Source of the DNA: Naumannella halotolerans
GTDB lineage: Bacteria; Actinomycetota; Actinomycetes; Propionibacteriales; Propionibacteriaceae
Direction of reading: 5' to 3'
Assembly: GCF_004364645.1 (NCBI RefSeq)
Contig: NZ_SOAW01000002.1
Coordinates: 434,001 to 498,000 of the forward strand
Length of the DNA stretch: 64,000 bases
Below, one piece after another: positions 17,741 to 24,590 of this stretch (the stretch's first letter is position 1; each line of letters begins with the position of its first letter). The position numbers were made by a program, and so were the translations under genes. The notes beneath the pieces were generated by a model that searched no databases, had not been told where the DNA came from, and saw only the letters and a list, made by a program, of their open reading frames with translations.

Positions 17741-17849
17741 ACCCAACAAACGTCACACTCGATCCTCGCGAGTGGCCGGACATCCCGTCGCCACAGGTAT
17801 CAGCATCGGTCGAGACCGATCGAGTGTGACGTTTGTTTGGTTCGCCCGT
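17741..17849. repeat. Palindromic dispersed element, copy 3
   Basis: The arms are the best conserved of the three copies: GAACCCAACAAACGTCACAC... on the left and its near-perfect complement ending GTTTGTTTGGTTC on the right, about 26 bp each. The interior is diverged from copies 1 and 2. Its right edge is 27 bp from the phosphatase start codon, so it forms part of that promoter region. Confidence 0.85.
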
Positions 17850-17863
17850 CACCGCCCCACCGA

Positions 17864-17869
17864 TAAGGT
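17864..17869 (+). promoter_or_regulatory. -10 box of a leaderless promoter for the tyrosine phosphatase
   Basis: TAAGGT lies six bases upstream of the GTG at 17876. Any -35 function would come from the right arm of palindromic element copy 3. Confidence 0.5.
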
Positions 17870-17875
17870 CGGCGG

Positions 17876-18340
17876 GTGAGTAAATCCGTGATCTTCGTGT
17901 GCTGGGGCAACATCTGCCGGTCGCCGATGGCCGCCGACGTGGCGGCGCAGGAAGCCGCTGAGCAGGGGCTCGACCTCGACATCTCCTCGGCCGGAGTGAG
18001 CCGGGAGGAGATCGGGAACGGGATCGACCCCCGTGCGGCCCGGACGCTGCGTGAACACGGCTATGAGGTACGTCCGCACACCGCCCATCAGATCACTGCC
18101 GAGGAGATCGCCGATGCCGATCTGGTGATCGGTATGGAACAGCTGCACCTCGATCGGATGCGGCAGATCTGCGGCGGTGAGCTCGACACCGACAAGGTGA
18201 AGCTGCTGACCGACTTCGACCCCGAGGCGATTCCGGGCTCCGGCGTGGACGATCCCTGGTACGGCGGACAGGACGGATTCACCGACACTCTGTCGGCGAT
18301 CGAGTCGGCTATGCCCGGGGTTCTCGACCGGCTTCGGTGA
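17876..18340 (+). CDS. Low molecular weight protein-tyrosine phosphatase
   Basis: 154 residues, full length for the LMW-PTP family. It hydrolyses phosphotyrosine (or phosphoarginine in some members) through a cysteinyl-phosphate. The P-loop is VCWGNICRSPMA (nucleophile C9, R15) and the general-acid loop is DPWYGG near residue 125. The GTG start is supported by a leaderless -10 box. Actinobacterial relatives such as PtpA act on bacterial or host tyrosine kinase targets; no cognate kinase is adjacent. Its promoter abuts a repeat element. Confidence 0.9.
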   Translation: MSKSVIFVCWGNICRSPMAADVAAQEAAEQGLDLDISSAGVSREEIGNGIDPRAARTLREHGYEVRPHTAHQITAEEIADADLVIGMEQLHLDRMRQICGGELDTDKVKLLTDFDPEAIPGSGVDDPWYGGQDGFTDTLSAIESAMPGVLDRLR

Positions 18341-18420
18341 TCTGGATTTCGCGCTGTCCAGTGATCAGGGTCGGCACCCTCCACCTCGGCCACCGGGCGG
18401 GGAACGGTCGTCTGCGGGGC

Positions 18421-18426
18421 TAGGCT
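18421..18426 (+). promoter_or_regulatory. -10 box of a leaderless promoter for the 148-residue membrane protein
   Basis: TAGGCT six bases upstream of the GTG at 18433, the same hexamer and spacing as at the DUF3152 gene. Confidence 0.6.
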
Positions 18427-18432
18427 GTCGGG

Positions 18433-18879
18433 GTGAGCGAGGGCCAGGTGAATGAGCAGGGAGCCGGTCCCAGCCCGACTGATGATACTGCCGGTCAAAC
18501 CAGGGCCACCGGTTTCGGGCGGGTGCTGATCGCGGTCTACGCCGTCTTCGCACTCGCCGCCACCGCCCGATCGTTGGTGCAGGTCATTCGAAGCTTCTCC
18601 GAGGCGCCGCTGGCCTATGGGCTGTCGGCCTTCTCCGGGGTGGTCTACATCGTGGCGACGATCGCCCTGGCCAGCCGGGGCCGCTGGGCGTACCGGTTGT
18701 CCTGGATCACGATCAGCATCGAGTTGTTCGGGGTGATCGCGATCGGGATCGCCAGCCTGACCCACCCCGAGTGGTTCGCCAGGGATTCGGTCTGGTCCTA
18801 CTTCGGCATGGGGTACCTGTTCATCCCGCTGGTCCTGCCGCTGGTGGGCATGTGGTGGTTGCGGAAGGTCGGCCGGTGA
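18433..18879 (+). CDS. Conserved four-helix membrane protein
   Basis: 148 residues: a hydrophilic N-terminus of about 27 residues, then four transmembrane helices (FGRVLIAVYAVFALAATARSL, YGLSAFSGVVYIVATIALA, LSWITISIELFGVIAIGIASL, YLFIPLVLPLVGMWWL). The sequence between helices one and two (VQVIRSFSEAPLAYGLSAFSG) looks like that of a family widespread in actinobacteria and without assigned function. The GTG start has a TAGGCT box at leaderless spacing. A second small membrane protein follows 28 bp downstream. No catalytic motif is visible. Confidence 0.75.
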   Translation: MSEGQVNEQGAGPSPTDDTAGQTRATGFGRVLIAVYAVFALAATARSLVQVIRSFSEAPLAYGLSAFSGVVYIVATIALASRGRWAYRLSWITISIELFGVIAIGIASLTHPEWFARDSVWSYFGMGYLFIPLVLPLVGMWWLRKVGR

Positions 18880-18907
18880 GACCGAACTGCGTCGGGCGGC
18901 AGACCGG

Positions 18908-19261
18908 ATGATCGCCTTCGCCTTCGTCATGGCCGCGATCGCCGTTGCGTTGGCCGGGTTTGCGGCCTTCCATTCGTGGCGCGAGCTGCAGGTCAGTATC
19001 GCGCTGTTGGCCGCAATGGTGGTCTACGAGGTGGCGCTGATCGTGCAGTTGGCCGTCTTCGCCGGGGCGCTGGGCACCCGACCCGTGGACGCCGTGGTCC
19101 TGATCAGCTATCTCGTCGTCTGTGTGGTCCTGCCCGTGGCCGCGCTGCTCTGGGGACTCTCGGACAAGTCGCGATGGGGGACCGGAGTTGTGGCCATCGG
19201 GATGCTGGCGGTGGCCGTGATGTGCGTCCGCGTGGGTCAGCTCTGGATGTACGCGAGCTGA
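18908..19261 (+). CDS. Small four-helix membrane protein
   Basis: 117 residues almost entirely hydrophobic: four helices (about residues 2-22, 28-52, 60-82, 90-112), with only a short loop (GTRPVDA) and DKSRWG between them. No motif suggests a function. It follows the previous membrane protein closely and may be cotranscribed. The ATG at 18908 is the first start after the upstream stop. Confidence 0.65.
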   Translation: MIAFAFVMAAIAVALAGFAAFHSWRELQVSIALLAAMVVYEVALIVQLAVFAGALGTRPVDAVVLISYLVVCVVLPVAALLWGLSDKSRWGTGVVAIGMLAVAVMCVRVGQLWMYAS

Positions 19262-19508
19262 GTAGGCCGTCCAGCCCGGCGGCCGGCCCGTCTGGTGGGC
19301 TGTCGGCTCGGCGACTTAGGGGCCAGCTGTGTGCCTGGCAGGTAATTGAATACTTTTTTACATCATTTTCTGGCCGGAACGGCGGTCTGTACTCGTGAGT
19401 AGGCCGGAACGGGCTGATTGGACGCTTGCATCTATTTATGGATTCTCTAAGCTTTTGGCCGTGGCGCCCCCGGCGTCATCGACCTGACTTGGCTTTTGGG
19501 AGACGTGA
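19262..19508. other. AT-rich intergenic promoter region
   Basis: 247 bp unusually rich in A and T for this genome, notably around 19343-19370 (TTGAATACTTTTTTACATCA) and 19428-19455 (ATCTATTTATGG, TCTCTAAGC). The decamer GGCCGGAACGG occurs twice, at about 19371 and 19402. It probably holds the promoter of the LADTG protein gene; no single -35/-10 pair stands out. Confidence 0.45.
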
Positions 19509-20531
19509 ATGAAGAAGAGTTTTGGACGCCGCCTCGGCGCCGGGCTGGCTGGTCTGGCCGTCGCGGGAGCGGGTTTCGTTGCCTTCGGTGCTACAGGTAT
19601 GGCGAGTGCCGGTGTGAGCACCAGCGCCATCGACTTCGACCCGGCAGAGTTCGACGAGGTGGTCGAGGGGACGACCTTCGAGGCGATTCTGCCGATCAAG
19701 GTGACCGAGGGAGGCCTGGAGCAGGCCGTCGAGTGGAACATCACGTCCTCCGATGGCTTGGAGTGCGACCCCGAGGAGCAGTCGCTTCCCGCGGACACGA
19801 GCGTCGGCGAGACCACTCTGACCAAGGAGTGCGTCGTCACTGACGGCGAGGCCGAGACCGTACAGGTCACCTACGAGATCGTCACGGAGAACGGCACCCA
19901 GACGGGCAACTTCGGTTTCAACCCGACCCAGCCGTCCACGCCTCCGACGAGTGCGCCGACTTCGCCTCCGACGAGTGCGCCGACTTCGTCCCCGAGCGAG
20001 TCTGCAACGCAGACCGCCGCCCCGGCCCCGGAGCTGTCCATCGCGACGGGCACCTTCGATCCGCCGAACGCGGTGGTCGAGAAGGGTGGCAAGTTCGAGT
20101 TCACCAAGGCGGTGACGATCTCGGGGGCTCCGCTGACCGATGATCTGACCATGGCGCTGTCGGACTTCACCAACCTGGAGTGTGAGCCGACCGAGGATGT
20201 GATCGAGGCCGGGTCCGAGCCGGGTACCTACGAGTTCACCTTCAACTGTGAGTTCGCTGCGGGCAACGAGGCTGCTTCGGGCACCTACACCATCTCCGGT
20301 GGTGACCTGTCCGACGACATCGTCGGCACCTTCGGCTACGGCGACATCGATGACGACAGCAACGACGACGGCAACTCCGACGACGGCAAGTCCGATGACG
20401 ATTCGTCGAGCGACAAGTCGGACACCGAGGGTGGTCTGGCTGACACCGGCGCCCCGGCTGTGGGCGTGATCCTGGCCGGTGGCCTGGCTGCAGCGGCCGC
20501 CGGTGGTCTGCTGATGCGTCGCCGCCGGTGA
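19509..20531 (+). CDS. Secreted LADTG cell-wall-anchored protein with two cysteine-paired modules
   Basis: 340 residues. It has a signal peptide (MKKSFGRRLGAGLAGLAVAG...ASA), two homologous beta-type modules (about 38-138 and 178-280), a Thr/Pro/Ser linker between them, an Asp/Ser-rich stalk, and a C-terminal sorting signal LADTG followed by a hydrophobic helix and RRRR. LAxTG is the motif used by class E sortases in high-GC actinobacteria. Each module begins with a D/T-F-D-P strand and carries two cysteines about 35 residues apart (LECDPEEQ...KECVV; LECEPTED...FNCEF), suggesting one disulfide per module. The paralogue at 20980 has the same modules. No enzymatic motif; function unknown. Confidence 0.8.
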   Translation: MKKSFGRRLGAGLAGLAVAGAGFVAFGATGMASAGVSTSAIDFDPAEFDEVVEGTTFEAILPIKVTEGGLEQAVEWNITSSDGLECDPEEQSLPADTSVGETTLTKECVVTDGEAETVQVTYEIVTENGTQTGNFGFNPTQPSTPPTSAPTSPPTSAPTSSPSESATQTAAPAPELSIATGTFDPPNAVVEKGGKFEFTKAVTISGAPLTDDLTMALSDFTNLECEPTEDVIEAGSEPGTYEFTFNCEFAAGNEAASGTYTISGGDLSDDIVGTFGYGDIDDDSNDDGNSDDGKSDDDSSSDKSDTEGGLADTGAPAVGVILAGGLAAAAAGGLLMRRRR

Positions 20532-20559
20532 CGGTGTGAACGACTGATTCACCGCTGAC

Positions 20560-20593
20560 AGGGGCGGGTCCGGCAACTGCCGGGCCCGCCCCT
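20560..20593. terminator. Hairpin terminator after the first LADTG protein
   Basis: GC-rich inverted repeat (AGGGGCGGG...CCCGCCCCT with an inner CCGGCA/TGCCGG) 29 bp beyond the stop at 20531. Confidence 0.75.
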
Positions 20594-20979
20594 GTTGCGT
20601 GTCTGGGTTGCATGTCTGGCTGCGGCAGCGGGTACGAGAGTGCCCGTCCGCCGACCCGCCGACCCGCCGCCGGCGGGCGGTCACAGCTTCTGCGCCCCTC
20701 CATGCCATGGCGCTCGGCAGCAACCTTTGCGGTGGGAATCCGCGATGGCCTCGACCCTGAAGTCTCAACCCTTACGTGAGGCTGAGGTGAAATCGTCGCG
20801 ACGCGAAACACCGTCCACCCCGGCGCAGAACCGCGCCATCACGGGGTTTCGGGGACCGACGAGCCGTCAGCAGGCCGATTCTTTGACTTCGATGAGACTT
20901 CACTCAGGCAGCGACCACGGCTAATTTCCCTCACGGCGTCGCTCCCAGATGCCGGACACGACTTCCCCGAGGGAGAACC
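20594..20979. other. Long intergenic leader before the second LAxTG protein
   Basis: About 390 bp with no gene. It contains the palindrome at 20764-20787 and ends in a good ribosome binding site (GAGGGAGAACC) before the ATG at 20980. If transcription starts near the palindrome, the 5' untranslated leader would be nearly 190 nt. Confidence 0.5.
20764..20787. promoter_or_regulatory. Palindromic operator-like site
   Basis: CTCAACC CTTACGTGAG GCTGAGG is a near-perfect palindrome centred on ACGT at 20774-20777, inside a putative promoter. Its layout resembles operators of actinobacterial MerR-family regulators, but the regulator is not in the window. Confidence 0.45.
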
Positions 20980-22296
20980 ATGACTTCGCGCAGTACCAAC
21001 TTCCGACTCGCATCCGCTGCGGTGGCCGGTGTGGCCGTCACGGCGACATCGCTGGCGGCACTGGTCCTGCCGGGGCTGGCCAAAGCCGACGACCCGAGCG
21101 TCGGCGCCAGCGCCTCGCCGTCGGCGGTCCGTTCGGTCAAGGCGCAGCCGGCCGCTTCGGACGCGCCGGACCAGTCGGCTTCCAAGGTGAGCACACCCAA
21201 GCCGACCACCGACAGCGAACCGGCCAGCAGCGCCAGCCCGACGAGCGAGGACAGCGCCACCCCGGAGGTGGAGACCACCAACGCTCCGGGTTCCTCGGCC
21301 TCCTTCGGGCCGGCCCAGGAATGGACCGTGCTGGATCCGCGGTTCGACAAGACGACGCTGAACATGCTGAACGGTGAGACGTTCACCATGTTCGCCGATG
21401 TGCTGCACAGCCAGCCGCTGGAGCAGGATCTGTCGATCAAGCTCGACAACCTCAGCAACCTGGACTGCGAGGTGGTCGACGAGACCGCCGAGTCCGGCTC
21501 GGTCGCGGGTCTGGAGACCTTCTCGGCCAAGTGTGAGATCACCAAGAGCCAGTCGGTGATCTCGGGTTCGTACCAGTTCGTCGAGGCCGACGGTGACATC
21601 ATCGGTGAGGGCATCTTCGGTGCCAACCCGGGGGAGCTGGCGAACCCCTCCAGCAGTGCCACGGCCGAACCGGGTGGAGTCAGCGACACCACCGGGAACG
21701 ACGACAAGGCACCGGAGACCACCGGATCGACCGGCCCGTCCAGCGAGACCACCGGTGACGACGATGCCGACGATGCAGCAAAGGCGCAGATCGAGATCGC
21801 CAAGGCGCGTTTCACCCCCGACACCTTCCCGGTCGTCACCGGCCAGGAGTTCCGGGTGGACAAGGACGTCACCATCTCCGAGGCACCGCTGCACAGCGAG
21901 TTGACGATGAGCATCGACCGGCAGCAGAACGTGACCTGTGATCCGGAGAGCGCGAGCATCGACGAGGGTGCCGAGGGTACGCAGACGCTGACCTTCAACT
22001 GCACCATCACCGGAGTCGACCGCGCCCCGGGGGCCTGGTACAGCATCTCCCTGGCTGATGGCACCGTGCTGATCTCCGACGCTTACTTCGGGCTGAGCGA
22101 GGGTGGCCAGTTCGACGAGGGTGGCGACGATGACGGTGACGCCGCTTCCGGATCGCAGAACAGCGGCGCCGATACCTCGACCCGCAGTACCAGCGGCGGC
22201 CTGGCCAATACCGGTGGCCCGCTGCTCGGCTTCCTGGCTGCCGGCTCCGTGCTGACGGCCCTGGGTACGCAGCTGGTACGCCGCCGCGGCGCCTGA
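20980..22296 (+). CDS. Secreted LANTG cell-wall-anchored protein, paralogue of the preceding surface protein
   Basis: 438 residues. It has a signal peptide (LASAAVAGVAVTATSLAALVLPGLAKA), a Ser/Pro/Thr-rich segment to about residue 105, module one (about 108-210), a Thr/Asp-rich linker, module two (about 268-368), an acidic stalk, and a sorting signal LANTG with a hydrophobic segment and VRRRG. Both modules share the two-cysteine layout of the paralogue upstream (LDCEVVDE...AKCEIT; VTCDPESA...FNCTIT) and the leading (R)F(D/T) strand. The long low-complexity regions are probably surface-exposed stalks. Function unknown; adhesin or structural wall protein are plausible. Confidence 0.8.
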   Translation: MTSRSTNFRLASAAVAGVAVTATSLAALVLPGLAKADDPSVGASASPSAVRSVKAQPAASDAPDQSASKVSTPKPTTDSEPASSASPTSEDSATPEVETTNAPGSSASFGPAQEWTVLDPRFDKTTLNMLNGETFTMFADVLHSQPLEQDLSIKLDNLSNLDCEVVDETAESGSVAGLETFSAKCEITKSQSVISGSYQFVEADGDIIGEGIFGANPGELANPSSSATAEPGGVSDTTGNDDKAPETTGSTGPSSETTGDDDADDAAKAQIEIAKARFTPDTFPVVTGQEFRVDKDVTISEAPLHSELTMSIDRQQNVTCDPESASIDEGAEGTQTLTFNCTITGVDRAPGAWYSISLADGTVLISDAYFGLSEGGQFDEGGDDDGDAASGSQNSGADTSTRSTSGGLANTGGPLLGFLAAGSVLTALGTQLVRRRGA

Positions 22297-22314
22297 TCGA
22301 GACGGCCCACGAAC

Positions 22315-22355
22315 GAAGGCCCCTGCGGGAATCACCGATTCCTGCAGGGGCCTTC
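22315..22355. terminator. Bidirectional hairpin terminator between convergent genes
   Basis: GAAGGCCCCTGC(GG)GAATC ... GATTCCTGCAGGGGCCTTC forms a stem of about 18 bp between the LANTG gene and the convergent hemG gene. Confidence 0.8.
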
Positions 22356-22398
22356 GGTCGTTCTGCGGCGGCCGGTCAGGCGGTACCTCCCCGAGAGT

Positions 22399-23793
22399 TC
22401 AGCGAGCGCCGGTGAGGACCTCGTCGGCAGCCGAGAGTGCCGAGCGGACCGTCGCCGAGATGCCCAGACCATCGACCGGGGCGCCGGCGAGCAACAGGCC
22501 GGACCCGCGGAGCTGTTCGCGTACCTGCGCGATCCGCGCCCGGTGACCGACCTCCAGCTGCGGGAAGGCCTCGGGCCAGCGTGAGACCACCGAGGCCCTC
22601 GGGGTGACGCGCAGGCCGGTGGTCTCCTGCAGGTCGCGATGGATCCGTGCGGCCAGGGCCGCGTCGTCCAGCTCGTCCAGGACCGAGGAGCCGACCCGTC
22701 CCGCCGAAGCTCGCACCAGGAACTGGTCGGGTCCGGCGAGTCTGGCCCACTTGCGGGACAACCAGGTGGCCGCCTTCAACACCCGGCCACTGTCGGTACG
22801 CAGCAGCACACCGTTGCCCTCCAGTTGCTCGGCGGCCGCCGACGGGTAGGCCAGGGCGATGGTCGCCACATCAGCGGTACGGGTCTGCGCCAGCAGTTCG
22901 GCCGCCGCGGGGAAGTGGGTGCCGATCAGGCCCTTCAGCGCCGATTGCGGTACGGCCAGTACGACCTGATCGGCGACCAACTCCTCCTCGGCGGTCTGTA
23001 CCACCCAGCCGCTGCCCTCGCGTCGCAGGCCGGTGGCCGGCGTACCGGTCCGCACCTCCGCGCCGGCCTGCGCGGCGAGCCCGTCGACCAACCGGGCCAG
23101 CCCCTGCGGCCAACTGGCGAACATCGGCGCCCCGCTGGCGGGGGGCCGCCGTCGCAACAGCATCGAGCGACCGGTGGTCGCCATCGGTGCCAGGGTCGGG
23201 GCGACCGCGGCGAGGCTGAGCCGATCGACATCACCGGCATGCAGATTGCCCAACAGCGGATCGACGAAGATCTCGGTGATCGCCGAACCGAAACGCCGCC
23301 GGACGAAGTCCCCCACGGAAATGTCCTCGGTCACCGGGCGGGCGAACAACGGCTCCAGACCGGCGCGCAACAGTCCCGGTACCGGAACGATGCCGGACCG
23401 CAGGACAGGCCCCAGCCGGGTCGGCCCGGTCGGTCCGACACCGGCCGGCAGGGGGCGCAGACCCCGCCGGGTGAGCAACCGGGAGGACCCGGGCTCGGCG
23501 GTCACCACCTCGTCCCGCAGGCCCAGTTCGGTCACCAGCTTCGCCAGATGCGGTGCCCCCAGATGTACCGATTCTGCTCCCACATCGATCAGCGCGCCGT
23601 TCAGCTCGGCCGGGGCGAGGCTGTGGAGCTGGCCGCCGATCCGGTCGCTCGACTCCAGCACCGTGACCTGCAGATCGGCGTCGCGCAGTGCCCAGGCCGT
23701 TGTCAGACCGGTCAGGCCACCACCGATGACGACGACGCGTCGAGCAGCGGCGGAAGTGGGTGCGAAGTCGGGATCGGTCGAGTGCGAGGACAC
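22399..23793 (-). CDS. hemG: Protoporphyrinogen/coproporphyrinogen oxidase, HemY type
   Basis: 464-residue FAD enzyme that oxidises coproporphyrinogen III (in monoderm bacteria) or protoporphyrinogen IX using oxygen, a late step in heme synthesis. The N-terminal Rossmann motif VVVIGGGLTGLTTAWAL and E-containing LESSDRIGGQLHS define the FAD site. Family segments include VGAESVHLGAPHLAKLVTELGL, FVDPLLGNLHAGDVDRLSL and the C-terminal GLLLAGAPVDGLGISATVRSA. The start is the GTG at 23793, because upstream in-frame sequence is not protein-like; TACGCT lies eight bases upstream. No other heme genes are adjacent. It is divergent from the LADTG miniprotein. Confidence 0.9.
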   Translation of the reverse strand: MSSHSTDPDFAPTSAAARRVVVIGGGLTGLTTAWALRDADLQVTVLESSDRIGGQLHSLAPAELNGALIDVGAESVHLGAPHLAKLVTELGLRDEVVTAEPGSSRLLTRRGLRPLPAGVGPTGPTRLGPVLRSGIVPVPGLLRAGLEPLFARPVTEDISVGDFVRRRFGSAITEIFVDPLLGNLHAGDVDRLSLAAVAPTLAPMATTGRSMLLRRRPPASGAPMFASWPQGLARLVDGLAAQAGAEVRTGTPATGLRREGSGWVVQTAEEELVADQVVLAVPQSALKGLIGTHFPAAAELLAQTRTADVATIALAYPSAAAEQLEGNGVLLRTDSGRVLKAATWLSRKWARLAGPDQFLVRASAGRVGSSVLDELDDAALAARIHRDLQETTGLRVTPRASVVSRWPEAFPQLEVGHRARIAQVREQLRGSGLLLAGAPVDGLGISATVRSALSAADEVLTGAR

Positions 23794-23867
23794 GTCGGGA
23801 AAGCGTACGCTGGGCAACGAAGCCGCGGCCACCGACCAGGGGTCCGCGCGAGCCAGCAGGGGGCCGG

Positions 23868-24101
23868 ATGCTGAAGCAGTGGAATGCGACCGTGGCACTG
23901 ACCGGGGTGATTGCGACGGTCTGTGCCCTGTTGCTGCTGGATGCCGTCGTGGCCCGAACCGCCGGCAGCGACCGGCTGGCCGACACCGGGTCACCGCTCG
24001 GACCGGCGTTGATCGTCGCCGTGATCGTGTTGGTGCTCGGCGGCGCCGCGCTGTTGCTGCTCGGCCGGCGCAAGCGCAATCAGGGTGGTCCCACCGACTG
24101 A
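23868..24101 (+). CDS. LADTG sorting-signal miniprotein
   Basis: Only 77 residues: an N-terminal hydrophobic segment that could be a signal peptide (ATVALTGVIATVCALLLLDAVVA), about ten residues (RTAGSDR), then LADTG, a second hydrophobic segment (PALIVAVIVLVLGGAALLLL) and a basic tail GRRKRNQ. This is a complete sorting-signal layout with almost no mature protein. The ATG at 23868 follows AGGGGGCC. It may be a tiny wall-anchored peptide, a sortase decoy, or simply a two-helix membrane protein with a chance motif. It is divergent from hemG across 74 bp. Confidence 0.6.
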   Translation: MLKQWNATVALTGVIATVCALLLLDAVVARTAGSDRLADTGSPLGPALIVAVIVLVLGGAALLLLGRRKRNQGGPTD

Positions 24102-24590
24102 TCCCGCCCGGCACCACCGGCCCGTGCTCACCGATGTGGGCCGTACCTCCCGGTACGCCGCATGGACGAGCCTGCCGTCGGCCATGCACCGGTCGCGGTC
24201 TGCGGCGCGGCGGCGTACCGCTCGGCATGCCTTCGTACCGCGTCGAGCAGACGACGGTCCCCACCTGAACGGGTACGCCGAAGCGTCCTTCCGTACCCGT
24301 TCCCGGGGGTCAGAGCCGGCTCGGCGATCCCGAGCGGGTACCTTCTTCGGTATCGGTCGAGGCTGCACACCCGCAGCTGCGACCTGTCGGCAATGCCGCC
24401 GGCGCATGCCCGAGAACCCGGTCGTGCACGTGCGGTGCATGGTGGTGCAGCGGTGACCCCGCAGGACCTCCGGCGCGAGGACCTCGCGCAGCCGGCAACG
24501 GCGTACCGGTGACGGTGCGCCGACAGCGCGGCTCGCCCGGACACCGCGCTGAGGACTGGTGCGGTGACCCCGCAGGAAGGACTGACTGTG
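24102..24590. other. Long leader region upstream of the 2-oxoacid dehydrogenase operon
   Basis: 489 bp with no supported gene. It contains two perfect inverted repeats (24152-24161 with 24210-24219; 24267-24277 with 24292-24302) and a short direct repeat GGTGACCCCGCAGGA (about 24451 and 24563), the second of which provides the ribosome binding region of the E1-alpha gene. Confidence 0.5.
24267..24302. repeat. Perfect 11-bp inverted repeat
   Basis: GAACGGGTACG (24267-24277) and CGTACCCGTTC (24292-24302) are separated by 14 bases. It could be a hairpin in the leader RNA or a dimeric operator upstream of the dehydrogenase operon. Confidence 0.55.

Noticed and set aside
15529-17849. A transposon bounded by the inverted arms of two element copies
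   Set aside because: Each copy is complete with both arms. The DNA between copies encodes a DUF559 protein but no transposase or integrase.
24105-24560. Small gene in the leader of the dehydrogenase operon
   Set aside because: Several short frames exist on both strands, but none has a ribosome binding site, sensible composition or a known domain.
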